From contig SKTG01000136.1 in NCBI GenBank assembly GCA_007118045.1, positions 1 to 13,191 on the forward strand: 13,191 bases of DNA, given 5' to 3'. Both the position numbers and the translations under genes were made by a program. Source of the stretch: Nitriliruptoraceae bacterium (lineage in GTDB: Bacteria; Actinomycetota; Nitriliruptoria; Nitriliruptorales; Nitriliruptoraceae). This document shows positions 5,648 to 12,906 of the stretch, piece by piece (position 1 is the stretch's first letter; each line of letters starts with the position of its first letter). The notes under the pieces were generated by a model, which did no database searches, was not told the DNA's origin, and saw only the letters and a program-made list of their open reading frames with translations.

Positions 5648-7801
5648 TCAGTCGTCGGTGCGGCTGATCCGGCCGTCGGTCTCCACGGTGACGTTCTCCT
5701 CCTCCTGGATCCGGTCGGTCACGGCGTCCAGCATCGGCTGCGCGCCTTCCGGTGAGATGACCACGTCCCCGTCGGCGAGCATGTCGTAGCCGTCGCCCCC
5801 ACCGAGCATGAAGTCGTTGGTGGCGAGGGAGTAGATCGCGCCCTCGTCCAACGGCTCACCGTCGACGGTGACCTCGACGATGCGATCACCGGATTCGGCG
5901 TCCGGATCCCACACGTAGGCCATGCCGCTGACGTGCGGGAAGCGGCCCTGCGGGGTCCCGGCGGCCACGCCGTGCTCCAGCGCGTCCAGGATCGTGGCAC
6001 CCGTGACCTCGGTCTTCACCACCGTGTTCCCGAAGGGCAGGATCGCGAAGACGTCGCGCAGGGTGATGTCCTCGCCACCGGGGTAGACCTGGTCGCTGCG
6101 GATGCCGCCGCCGTTGGTGAGGCCCACGTCCGCGTCCACCTGCATGCGCATGCTGTCGACGATGTAGTTCGCGAAGCCGGTCTCCCCGCTGCGGACGGCC
6201 GCCTGGGTGACGTCCCAATCGTTCTCCCGGAAGCCGATGACCTCACCGAGCGCCTCGTCGAGTTCGGCCTCCCAGCGGTCGACGATCTCCTGGATCTCCG
6301 GATCGCCCTCGTGGACGTGGGTCACGTCGTGCAGGGTGAACGAGAGGTCGTCCACCTGGGCCTGCCCGTCGACGACGCTGAAGGTGAGTTCGGCGAGCCA
6401 GTCGAACTCGTCACCGGCCAACGACACGATCGTGTCGTTGATGATCTCCGGCTCCTCCAGCACCTCGGCGCAGTGGTCTCCCACGATGGCGTCGATGCCG
6501 TCGACCGCGTCCGCGAGCACGCGAGCGTCCGTCCCGCACAGGTGCGAGGCCACCACGATGACGTCGGCGCCGGCGTCCTCCATCATCGGCAGGACCTCCT
6601 GCATGGCATCGATCATGTCGATGTGCTCGGCCCCCGACTCGTCACCGTCGCGCGTCAGCGACGTCACGGCCGGCATGTCCTGCGGGCCGAGCCCGGTGAT
6701 GCCGACGGCGACACCGTCGACGTCGATGATCTCGTAGAAGTCCACGCCCTGGTCGGCGGCGAACGGCTCGCCGGTGTTCTCGACGTTCCTGACGTTGGCG
6801 CTCACCCACGGGAACTCGCTGTCCGCGACGCGGTCCCGAGCGACGTCGGGGCCGAAGTCGAACTCGTGGTTGCCCAGCGTGTTGATGTCCATCGGGGAGG
6901 CGTTGAGTGCCTCGATCATGTGCTCACCGGCGAAGACGCTGCCGAGCACGGAGGGCGCGATGTCGTCACCGTTGCCGACGAAAAGGGCGTTGTCGTCGTC
7001 CGCCTTGATGTCCGCGATCAGCCCCATGTAGCGGGCGATGTTGACCGTCGAGGGACCGGTCGGCAGCACGCGATCGACCAGCTGCACCACGGTCGACGCG
7101 GCCTGCTCACGGGAGGTTACGCCAGCCGGTGCGAAGGTCGTGCCCGTGCGGCCGACCATCAGGCCGAGCTCGTAGGCGGCGTCGATGTTGGCCTCGTGCG
7201 TGTTGCCGTCGATGTCGTCGAACGGTGAGCTGGCGGCGTCGACGTCGCTGTGCAGCCCGACCTCGGCGGCCTGGACGAGCATCGATGCCAGCTGGTCGCG
7301 ACGCACGGGTGCCTCGGGAGCGAACGTGGTCGCGGTGCGTCCCCGGATCACGCCGAGCTCGGCCAGGCTGCCGATCGAGCTCGCGTGGACGTTGTTCACC
7401 GCGTCGGTGAAGGGCAACGGGTCCGGTCCGTCCGGTAGCGACACGCCCGACTCGCTCAGCGCACCGGCCACCAACGTGGCGGCCTGGGCCCTGGTGACCG
7501 CTCCCCGCGGGTCGAACTCGCCACCACCGACGCCTCGGAGGATCTCCAGCGAGGCGGCGCAGTTGATGTTGCGCAGATGGATGTTGCCGGCGCTGACGTC
7601 CGTGAAGCCGGCGTCCTCGGGGTCGTCCACGCACGCCGCGGCACGTGGCTCGGCGTCGCCGAAGCTGCCGTGGAAGTGGGTGTCGTGCAACAGCGTGACG
7701 TCGATGACGTCGTCGTGCTCGTCCCCCACCGCGGGCAGGGCGTTGAGCCCCACCACGAGCCCCACCACGAGGGCGGGTATCCCGATCCGTTTGAGTCTCA
7801 T
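5648..7801 (-). CDS. Secreted 5'-nucleotidase/2',3'-cyclic phosphodiesterase-family metallophosphatase with inserted SLH domains
   Basis: A 717-aa product read leftward from the ATG at 7801, after GGGAGA. Residues 1-26 are a signal peptide. Catalytic motif I follows at once: LLHDTHFHG (D40, H42). Three SLH repeats then fill about residues 53-248, the first cysteine-paired (C57, C81). The metallophosphatase resumes at VNIARYMGLIADI: GNGDD (D279), GNHEFD (N311, H312), a histidine in VVASH (H420) and GDH (H443). Residues about 520-717 are the 5'-nucleotidase C-terminal substrate domain, with NGGGIRSD (563-570), FAILPFGNTVVKTEVTG and NDFMLGGGDGYD. The family hydrolyses extracellular nucleotides or cyclic nucleotides, for phosphate and nucleoside uptake. 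SLH repeats usually sit at a terminus, so the insertion between motifs I and II is unusual. The gene is divergent from hemE. Confidence 0.92.
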   Translation of the reverse strand: MRLKRIGIPALVVGLVVGLNALPAVGDEHDDVIDVTLLHDTHFHGSFGDAEPRAAACVDDPEDAGFTDVSAGNIHLRNINCAASLEILRGVGGGEFDPRGAVTRAQAATLVAGALSESGVSLPDGPDPLPFTDAVNNVHASSIGSLAELGVIRGRTATTFAPEAPVRRDQLASMLVQAAEVGLHSDVDAASSPFDDIDGNTHEANIDAAYELGLMVGRTGTTFAPAGVTSREQAASTVVQLVDRVLPTGPSTVNIARYMGLIADIKADDDNALFVGNGDDIAPSVLGSVFAGEHMIEALNASPMDINTLGNHEFDFGPDVARDRVADSEFPWVSANVRNVENTGEPFAADQGVDFYEIIDVDGVAVGITGLGPQDMPAVTSLTRDGDESGAEHIDMIDAMQEVLPMMEDAGADVIVVASHLCGTDARVLADAVDGIDAIVGDHCAEVLEEPEIINDTIVSLAGDEFDWLAELTFSVVDGQAQVDDLSFTLHDVTHVHEGDPEIQEIVDRWEAELDEALGEVIGFRENDWDVTQAAVRSGETGFANYIVDSMRMQVDADVGLTNGGGIRSDQVYPGGEDITLRDVFAILPFGNTVVKTEVTGATILDALEHGVAAGTPQGRFPHVSGMAYVWDPDAESGDRIVEVTVDGEPLDEGAIYSLATNDFMLGGGDGYDMLADGDVVISPEGAQPMLDAVTDRIQEEENVTVETDGRISRTDD
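7745..7768 (-). repeat. 12-bp tandem duplication in the signal-peptide region
   Basis: The plus-strand sequence GAGCCCCACCAC occurs twice in tandem (7745-7756 and 7757-7768). It encodes a repeated V-V-G-L in the hydrophobic core of the nucleotidase signal peptide. It probably arose by slippage and lengthens the core by four residues. Confidence 0.7.
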
Positions 7802-7860
7802 GTACGTCTCCCGGTCCTGGTCGCTGGTCGTTCCCCCGTGAGTTCCCGGTGACCGCAGGA

Positions 7861-7866
7861 ACGCTA
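7861..7866 (-). promoter_or_regulatory. Candidate -10 element for the nucleotidase gene
   Basis: On the minus strand the hexamer reads TAGCGT, matching the TANNNT form of actinobacterial -10 elements. It lies about 60 bp upstream of the start at 7801. The -35 region at the right distance (TTCCGC) is a poor match. The call rests on position and the hexamer alone. Confidence 0.25.
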
Positions 7867-7961
7867 GTTGGAGCGTCGCGACCGCGGAAGCCTTCTGGCG
7901 AGGACCGGGGAGGGCCGGCAGCGGTACGTTGCCGAGCCTTCACGACCGAACGGGACCGACC

Positions 7962-9200
7962 GTGACCGATGCTGCCGTCGTGCGCGCACGGCACGCCGAC
8001 AGCGCGTTCGTGCGCGCCTGTCGCGGCGAACCGCACGACACCGTGCCGGTGTGGTTCATGCGTCAGGCGGGGCGGGCGCTGCCCGAGTACCGGGCGATCC
8101 GCGAGCGGCACAGCTTCGAGGAGGTGGTGCACACCCCGGAGCTCGCTGCGGAGGTCACGTTGCAGCCCGTCCGTCGCTACGGCACCGACGCGGCGATCCT
8201 CTTCTCCGACATCGTCACGCCGGCGGCCGCGCTCGGCATCGGTGTCACTATCCGGCCGGGTGTCGGTCCCGTCGTCGAGGAGCCGTTCACCACGACCGCC
8301 GATCTCGCGCGGCTGCGCGCCCTCGAACCCGAGGCGGATCTCCCCTTCGTCCTCGACACCGTCTCGTTGCTGGTCGAGGCCCTCGACGTGCCGCTGATCG
8401 GCTTCGCCGGGGCCCCGTTCACGCTGGCCAGCTACCTCGTGGAGGGTGGCCCCTCCAAGAGCTACAGCCGCACGAAGGCGCTGATGTACCGCGACACGAT
8501 GACGTGGCACCGCCTCCTGGACAAGCTGGCGGCGCTCACGATCGCGAGCCTTCGGGCCCAGGTCGAGCGCGGCGCCTCCGCCGTGCAGCTGTTCGACTCG
8601 TGGGCCGGGGTGCTCGACCCGGTCGACTACGACCGGCACGTCCGGCCGCACAGCGCCCGGGTGCTCGAGGAGCTGGAGGACCTCGGCGTGCCCCGCATCC
8701 ACTTCGGGGTCGGTACGGGGGAGCTGCTCGGCGCGATGGCCGCAGCCGGTGCCGACGTGGTCGGCGTGGACTGGCGGGTGCCGCTGGACGTCGGACGTGC
8801 TCGCATCCCACGTGGCGTGGGGTTCCAGGGGAACCTGGAACCCGCCGTCTGTCTCGGCCCCTGGGACCAGGTGGCCGAGCGGGCCAGGGACGTGCTCGAG
8901 CGCGCCGCCGGGGCCCCCGACCACGTCTTCAACCTCGGTCACGGGGTGATGCCGGAGACGGATCCGGCCGTGCTGGAGCGGCTGGTCGAACTCGTCCACC
9001 GTGAGGGGCGCACCGACGGCGAGCGCACGGGTGCGCCGGTGCCGGCCGCGCACGGGTCCGTCGAGGGCGACGAGGTACCCGTCGTCCGGGCCGGCGAGCC
9101 CCGCGACGCGGTGGCCGGGGCACGACGGGCCGCCGAGCCGGAGTTGGCCGCGAGGGACGTGGCGACGGACGTTGGGAACGGAGACGACGGTGGCCACTGA
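7962..9200 (+). CDS. hemE: Uroporphyrinogen decarboxylase
   Basis: HemE removes four acetate carboxyls from uroporphyrinogen III to give coproporphyrinogen III, in the cytoplasm. Family motifs are clear: PVWFMRQAGRALPEYR near the N terminus (R34, R38), ILFSDIVTP with the key aspartate D83, the tyrosine in ASYLVEGG (Y158), and NLGHGVMPETDP near the end (H327). I chose the GTG at 7962 (protein VTDAAVV..., 412 aa) because GGGA precedes it and it gives a normal N terminus. A TTG at 7929 would add 11 residues. HemE is usually near 350 aa. The catalytic domain ends by about residue 347, and some 65 Ala/Gly/acidic residues follow without family similarity. The stop overlaps the next gene by 11 bp, so this is the first gene of a heme operon. 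Confidence 0.95.
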   Translation: MTDAAVVRARHADSAFVRACRGEPHDTVPVWFMRQAGRALPEYRAIRERHSFEEVVHTPELAAEVTLQPVRRYGTDAAILFSDIVTPAAALGIGVTIRPGVGPVVEEPFTTTADLARLRALEPEADLPFVLDTVSLLVEALDVPLIGFAGAPFTLASYLVEGGPSKSYSRTKALMYRDTMTWHRLLDKLAALTIASLRAQVERGASAVQLFDSWAGVLDPVDYDRHVRPHSARVLEELEDLGVPRIHFGVGTGELLGAMAAAGADVVGVDWRVPLDVGRARIPRGVGFQGNLEPAVCLGPWDQVAERARDVLERAAGAPDHVFNLGHGVMPETDPAVLERLVELVHREGRTDGERTGAPVPAAHGSVEGDEVPVVRAGEPRDAVAGARRAAEPELAARDVATDVGNGDDGGH

Positions 9201-9900
9201 CCTGGCCGTCGCGTTGCTGGGCGGCCGCGACCTCGCGGCACCGCTGTCGGAGCGGACGGGCCTTCCCGTCGCGGGCTCGTCCGTCGAGGATCACCTCGAC
9301 GTCGCCCATCGGCTCGGTCTCGATGGCGCCCTGGTCGTCGGTGTCGCCGCGGTGCCGTGGCCGGTCGCGCCCGAGGTGCACGCCGAGGGCTCGGCGAGCC
9401 TGCCGGCCTACACCGGGGTGGTCTCCTGGCACGCCTTGCCGGCGTTGCACGCGGCGTTGGCGCAGGCGATAACCCCGGGCGCGCAGGCCGGCGCGCACGT
9501 GCTGATCACCGCCCCCGACCCCGGCCCCGACACCGAGCCGGAGGACGTCGTCTTCCTCCGTGAGGTGGCCGAGGCGCTCGCGCGACGGATCGAACTGCCC
9601 TCCCGTTCGATCGCCTGGAGGGGCGAGACCCGCACGCCGACGGCCGTCACCGCTCTGACGTCCGTGGTGGAGGCGCACGGCAGGACCGACGTCGTCGAGT
9701 GCCCCGTCGCTCCCGGTACGGGCGGGGACCCCGCACTGCTGGCCACAGCCGAGTCCCTCGGCATCCGCCTGACCACCGCGGACCTCGGCCGGGCCACGCA
9801 GCTCGATCTGCTCACCGAGGTGGTCATGACCGTGGCCGACCACGAGCTGGGCGATGACGACCCGGCGGCGAGCGGGCCGCACGGGCCCGCGGCGTCGTGA
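9190..9900 (+). CDS. Divergent ferrochelatase-like protein lacking catalytic residues (hypothetical)
   Basis: A 236-aa product from the GTG at 9190, preceded by GGAG. It overlaps hemE by 11 bp and hemG by 4 bp. No clear family match came to mind directly. By eye, though, the order of elements follows the later two-thirds of bacterial ferrochelatases such as Bacillus HemH: VVSWHALPALHAALAQAI (77-94) against the SVESWYDEP...V helix region; VLITAPDP (104-111) where VSAHSLP lies; REVAEALARRI then SIAWRGETRTP (140-150) against YAVGWQSEGNTP; and VVECPVAPGTGGD (168-180) where YVPVGFVADHLE lies. The catalytic His and Glu are not kept, and the first 60-80 residues of the family are missing. It may be a non-catalytic chelatase-fold partner of HemE/HemG, or an unrelated protein. 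The chelatase assignment is inference. Confidence 0.5.
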   Translation: MATDLAVALLGGRDLAAPLSERTGLPVAGSSVEDHLDVAHRLGLDGALVVGVAAVPWPVAPEVHAEGSASLPAYTGVVSWHALPALHAALAQAITPGAQAGAHVLITAPDPGPDTEPEDVVFLREVAEALARRIELPSRSIAWRGETRTPTAVTALTSVVEAHGRTDVVECPVAPGTGGDPALLATAESLGIRLTTADLGRATQLDLLTEVVMTVADHELGDDDPAASGPHGPAAS

Positions 9901-11330
9901 CGGCGCGCCGGGTCGCGATCGTCGGTGGCGGGCTCACCGGCCTCGCCACGGCATGGCATCTGCGGGACGACGTCGAGGTCGAGGTGTTCGAGGCCGCGTC
10001 CCGGGTCGGCGGGCAGATCCACACCATCGAGCTCGCCGGTGAACCGTTGGACGTGGGGGCCGACGCCTTCCTCGCCCGGCAGCCCGAAGCGGAGCGTCTG
10101 GCCCGTGAGGTCGGCTTCGGCGACGACGACATGGTGGCTCCGGCCACGGGCCAGGTGTGGCTGTGGCTGCGTGGACGGCTGCGACCACTGCCCGCCGCCA
10201 CCGTGCTGGGTGTTCCGGCGCAGCTACGACCCCTCGCGCGCAGCGGGGCCCTTCGGCCGGCAGAGCTGGCCCGGGCGGCGGTCGAGCCTCTGCTGCCCCG
10301 TCGGCAGGTCCCGGGGGACCGGTCCGTCGCCGATCTGGTCGGCGAGCGGTTCGGCCCCGCCGTGGTCGACCGGCTGGTCGAGCCCCTCCTCGCCGGCGTC
10401 TACGCCGGGAACGCGGGTTCGCTGTCCGCGCAAGCGGCCGCCCCGCCGGTCTGGTCCGCCGCACGGGAGCACCGGTCGTTGCTGCGAGGGCTGGCGGCGC
10501 ACCGTGAGCGGGCGGTCGGCGACGACCGCCCCGTCTTCAAGACGCTGCGCGGTGGTCTGGGCACCTTGACCGATCGACTGGCCGACGAGCTCGGCGCACA
10601 GGTCCGGGTCGGCACCGCGATCCGTGGTCTCGCGCACGACGGCCGGCGCTGGCGGGTGCGGCTCGACACGGGCACGGAGCCGTTCGACGCCGTCGTGCTC
10701 GCTGTCCCGCCCGCGGTCGCGGCGGACCTGCTCGCGTCCACGCTGCCCGAGGTGGCCCGGGAGCTCGCGGGGATCAGGAGCGCCTCGGTCGGCGTGGTCG
10801 CGCTCGCCTACGACCCGCGGGACGCGCAGCGGGTGCCACCTGGCAGCGGGATCCTGGTGCCACGCTCCGAAGGCCGCCTCGTCAAAGCGGTCACGGTCAG
10901 CTCGCGGAAGTGGCCTCATCAGGCTGCACCGGACCGCTTCGTGCTCCGCGCGTCGGTCGGGCGCGTCGACGACCCCGGCGCCCTGAGCCTCGACGACGAC
11001 GAGGTGCTCGAGCGCGTCGACGCGGAGGTCCGCTGGGCTCTGCGACTGGCACGCCCGGCCCGCGAGCGGCGGTTGGTTCGTTGGCCGGCCGCGCTGCCGC
11101 AGTACGACGTCGGTCACCACGCCCGACTCGACCGGATCCGCACCCACCTCGAGACGGAGGCACCCGCCGGCCTGCACCTCGGTGGCGCAGCCTTCGACGG
11201 TGTGGGGCTCGCTGCCCGGGCCCGGGACGCCAGCCGACTGGCCGAGGAGGTCCGCGCCGTGACCGTGCCTGGAGCCGCTGAGCGCGGCGCGCCGCCCGCG
11301 GTCCGCTCGCCGGCTCCGCGAGAGCACTAG
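9897..11330 (+). CDS. hemG: Oxygen-dependent coproporphyrinogen III/protoporphyrinogen oxidase (HemY/CgoX type)
   Basis: A 477-aa FAD-dependent oxidase starting at the GTG at 9897, whose GTGA overlaps the previous stop. The N-terminal dinucleotide fold VAIVGGGLTGLATAWHL (G10-G12) binds FAD. Then come the family-typical VGGQI.T (R-V-G-G-Q-I) and DVGADAFLARQPEAERLAREVG, the middle VDRLVEPLLAGVYAGN, FKTLRGGLGTLTDRL, and the C-terminal LHLGGAAFDGVGL. Length is normal for the family. In actinobacteria this enzyme usually oxidises coproporphyrinogen III (CgoX) in the coproporphyrin-dependent route, acting after HemE. The partner genes cpfC and chdC are not in this window. The last 25 residues (Ala/Pro/Arg-rich) extend past the family core. 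Tight spacing places it in one operon with hemE. Confidence 0.93.
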   Translation: MTARRVAIVGGGLTGLATAWHLRDDVEVEVFEAASRVGGQIHTIELAGEPLDVGADAFLARQPEAERLAREVGFGDDDMVAPATGQVWLWLRGRLRPLPAATVLGVPAQLRPLARSGALRPAELARAAVEPLLPRRQVPGDRSVADLVGERFGPAVVDRLVEPLLAGVYAGNAGSLSAQAAAPPVWSAAREHRSLLRGLAAHRERAVGDDRPVFKTLRGGLGTLTDRLADELGAQVRVGTAIRGLAHDGRRWRVRLDTGTEPFDAVVLAVPPAVAADLLASTLPEVARELAGIRSASVGVVALAYDPRDAQRVPPGSGILVPRSEGRLVKAVTVSSRKWPHQAAPDRFVLRASVGRVDDPGALSLDDDEVLERVDAEVRWALRLARPARERRLVRWPAALPQYDVGHHARLDRIRTHLETEAPAGLHLGGAAFDGVGLAARARDASRLAEEVRAVTVPGAAERGAPPAVRSPAPREH

Positions 11331-11398
11331 CCTCGGACGAGGGGAACGCGGCCGGGACGACTCGGTCGGTGGAGGACCCGGTGAGGGAGGGTGGGGCG

Positions 11399-11518
11399 AT
11401 GCCAGCGTCGCGAGTGTCGGCTTCGCGGGTGGCCGCGCCACAGGTGACCGCGTTGCGGGCGTGGGTGTCACGGGCGTCGACGTCACGCGCGTCGACGTCC
11501 TGGGTGCGGAGCGAGCGG
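11399..11518 (+). repeat. 15-bp tandem repeat tract (eight units), locus 2
   Basis: Eight degenerate 15-bp units start at 11399 and repeat every 15 bp up to 11518. A typical unit is GTG ACC GCG TTG CGG. The units at 11474 and 11489 differ only in the last codons. Period, phase (GTG first, CGG last) and consensus match the tract at 64-153, about 11 kb away. Confidence 0.6.
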
Positions 11519-11536
11519 CTGGGCGGTGTGACGTGA
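11399..11536 (+). CDS. Small pentapeptide-repeat ORF, coupled to the next gene
   Basis: A 45-aa ORF from the ATG at 11399, with GGAGG 8 bp upstream; an in-frame GTG at 11381, itself preceded by GGAGG, is an alternative start. It ends with TGA at 11534-11536, overlapping the GTG start of the phosphatase gene in a 4-bp GTGA. The protein is eight pentapeptides (M-P-A-S-R, VSASR, VAAPQ, VTALR, then AWVSR, ASTSR and so on) plus LGGVT. Mostly each ends in Arg or Trp. It is rich in Ala, Ser, Val and Arg, with no domain I recognise. The strong ribosome binding site and the overlap argue that it is translated, perhaps only as a leader that couples translation to the phosphatase. It could also be a chance frame through a DNA repeat. 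Confidence 0.4.
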   Translation: MPASRVSASRVAAPQVTALRAWVSRASTSRASTSWVRSERLGGVT

Positions 11537-12117
11537 GCCCCGCGCCCGACCATCCCGAGCGCATCGCGAACCCTCTGGTGCTCGTCCGCCACGGCCACGC
11601 CGGGGAACGCTGGGCCGATCAGGTCGCCGACCGCGGTCGCCCGTTGGATGCGCGAGGCCGTGACCAGGCCGCCGGCCTGCCGGGGTCGCTGGCGTCCGCG
11701 ATCGGCGGGCACCGGCTGCCGCAGGCGATGTTGGTGTCGAGCCCCACGACGCGGTGCGTCGGCACGCTCGAGCCCCTCGCGGAGGCGTACGACCGTGAGC
11801 TCACCACCGACGAGCGGCTCGCCGAGGTGGAGCCACCCCTGCCCTCGCGGGACGGCTGGCCCGACGCCGCCTGGCTCGGGGCCAGGGCGATGGCGGTGGT
11901 GGACGAGCTCACGAAGACGCACCCGGGCGCGCCCGTGATCGTGTGCTCACACGGTGAGATCCTGCCGGCGCTCGTGGCGACGGTGGTCGCCCGGCAGGGT
12001 CGTCGGGTGCCACCGAGCCTCGACCTGACCCGCAAGGCCGTCCCGAAGGGCTCGGCGTGGGTCCTGGCGGCCGCGTCGGGCTCCGTGGAGTGGATCGCGG
12101 CCTCGGACGGCGGCTGA
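11533..12117 (+). CDS. SixA-like histidine phosphatase-superfamily protein
   Basis: A 194-aa product from the GTG at 11533. A start at 11461 would include repeat sequence read in a non-repeat phase and is less likely. The branch-1 histidine phosphatase signature is intact: LVRHGHAG carries the phospho-accepting His (RHG), SSPTTRCVGT the second Arg, the stretch ERLAEVEPP the proton-donor acid, and VCSHGEILPAL the second catalytic His. The W.D...RPLD..GR.QA spacing and short length resemble SixA phosphohistidine phosphatases and the C-terminal half of actinobacterial MutT1. The substrate is unknown: phosphohistidine protein, or a nucleotide or sugar phosphate. It is co-directional with hemG, with the repeat ORF between. 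It is convergent with the SRAP gene, leaving only 48 bp. Confidence 0.85.
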   Translation: MSPAPDHPERIANPLVLVRHGHAGERWADQVADRGRPLDARGRDQAAGLPGSLASAIGGHRLPQAMLVSSPTTRCVGTLEPLAEAYDRELTTDERLAEVEPPLPSRDGWPDAAWLGARAMAVVDELTKTHPGAPVIVCSHGEILPALVATVVARQGRRVPPSLDLTRKAVPKGSAWVLAAASGSVEWIAASDGG

Positions 12118-12165
12118 CCGTCGCGCCGCGACCCCGATCGGGCCACGCGTACGGAGCGGTGGGTT

Positions 12166-12858
12166 TCAGTCCGCGACGGTTCCGGGCTCGAGCAGTTCGG
12201 AGCCCTCGTTGCGCACGGAGTTGACCCGGTCCGTGATCGGTGTCGCGGTCAGGCGGGGCAGTGGCATGGCGGCCACCGCGTCGAGCAGGTGGGGGGCATC
12301 GTCCTCACCCGCCGTCAGCCAGTCCCGCCAGAGGTTCGAGGGCAGGATCACGGGCATCCGGTCGTGGATCTCGCTCATGGTCCCGCGGGCTTCGGTGGTC
12401 ACGATCGCCGCGCTGAACAGCGGGGAGGCGTCCTCCTGCGAGCGGTCGCGCCACACGGACCAGATCCCCGCGAACGCCAGGGGTGCGCCGTCCCGGTCGG
12501 CGAGGTGGTAGGGCTGTTTGCGCCGTCCCTCACCGCGGTCGAGCCACTCGTAGAAGCCGTCGGCCGGGAGCAGGCAGCGACGTCGTTCGAAGCTCGGAGC
12601 GAACATCTTCGAGGTCGCCACGGACTCGAGCCGGGCGTTGATCGGCCGGGGCCCGTCCTTGAGGCTCTTCGCCCACGGGGGGACGAACCCCCACCGCAAC
12701 GTGCCCAGACGACGGTCCTCGTCCTCGATGACGGCGTACACGTCCGTGGTCGGAGCGACGTTGTGCCGGGGCTCGAGCGGCGGGGTCCGGACCTCGTCGA
12801 TGGAGAAGTGTTCGGCCAGTGCCTCGGGCGTGGAAAGGGACAGGTATCGACCGCACAT
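12166..12858 (-). CDS. SRAP (YedK/HMCES-type) abasic-site-processing protein
   Basis: A 230-aa product read leftward from the ATG at 12858. SRAP proteins bind abasic sites in single-stranded DNA and form a stable thiazolidine crosslink through the alpha-amino group and thiol of Cys2, shielding the lesion. All key residues are present: MCGRY (C2, exposed after Met removal), RHNVAP (N33), LRWGFVPPWAK, PINARLE (N74, R76), GFYEW (E104) and HDRMPV (H165). Length matches the family. No Shine-Dalgarno sequence precedes the ATG, and a TAGGCT hexamer ends 6 bp before it, suggesting a leaderless mRNA. Neighbours do not suggest a phage or SOS island. It is a housekeeping-type copy. Confidence 0.95.
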   Translation of the reverse strand: MCGRYLSLSTPEALAEHFSIDEVRTPPLEPRHNVAPTTDVYAVIEDEDRRLGTLRWGFVPPWAKSLKDGPRPINARLESVATSKMFAPSFERRRCLLPADGFYEWLDRGEGRRKQPYHLADRDGAPLAFAGIWSVWRDRSQEDASPLFSAAIVTTEARGTMSEIHDRMPVILPSNLWRDWLTAGEDDAPHLLDAVAAMPLPRLTATPITDRVNSVRNEGSELLEPGTVAD

Positions 12859-12864
12859 GGCGGT

Positions 12865-12870
12865 AGCCTA
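12865..12870 (-). promoter_or_regulatory. Candidate -10 element for the SRAP gene (leaderless)
   Basis: On the minus strand the hexamer is TAGGCT, a good actinobacterial -10 (TANNNT). Six bases separate it from the ATG at 12858, so transcription would start at or next to the A of ATG. The -35 region is not recognisable. Confidence 0.4.
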
Positions 12871-12900
12871 TCGACCGGCCGTAGCCGGCCATCGGGGCCG

Positions 12901-12906
12901 TACAGT
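12901..12906 (+). promoter_or_regulatory. Candidate -10 element for the right-edge gene
   Basis: The hexamer TACAGT fits TANNNT and would give a 5' leader of about 60 bases before the GTG at 12976. A -35 match is not evident. The ATCGACCG/CGGTCGAT inverted repeat (12870-12877, 12909-12916) brackets it. Confidence 0.25.

Noticed and set aside
5933..7228. Long plus-strand frame opposite the nucleotidase gene
   Set aside because: It is a mirror of a gene with full catalytic motifs on the other strand. The His/Val/Asp-rich translation is typical of antisense GC-rich coding DNA.
7929..7961. TTG start for hemE at 7929
   Set aside because: It would add 11 residues not typical of HemE. The GTG at 7962 has GGGA at a fair distance and gives the expected N terminus.
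7107..9197. 696-codon minus-strand frame spanning the nucleotidase start and hemE
   Set aside because: It crosses two well-supported genes and the divergent promoter gap, and has no domain features.
11461..11532. Earlier GTG start (11461) for the SixA-like phosphatase
   Set aside because: It would translate repeat DNA in a different phase and lacks a clear ribosome binding site. The GTG at 11533 forms a GTGA overlap with the upstream ORF and starts just before the conserved core.
10224..11564. Minus-strand frame opposite hemG and the repeat tract
   Set aside because: It is antisense to a complete FAD-dependent oxidase and has no motif of its own.
12118..12179. Terminator from the CCGTCGCG/CGCGACGG inverted repeat between the phosphatase and SRAP genes
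   Set aside because: The arms are 46 bp apart and the second lies inside the SRAP coding end. This is too weak to call.
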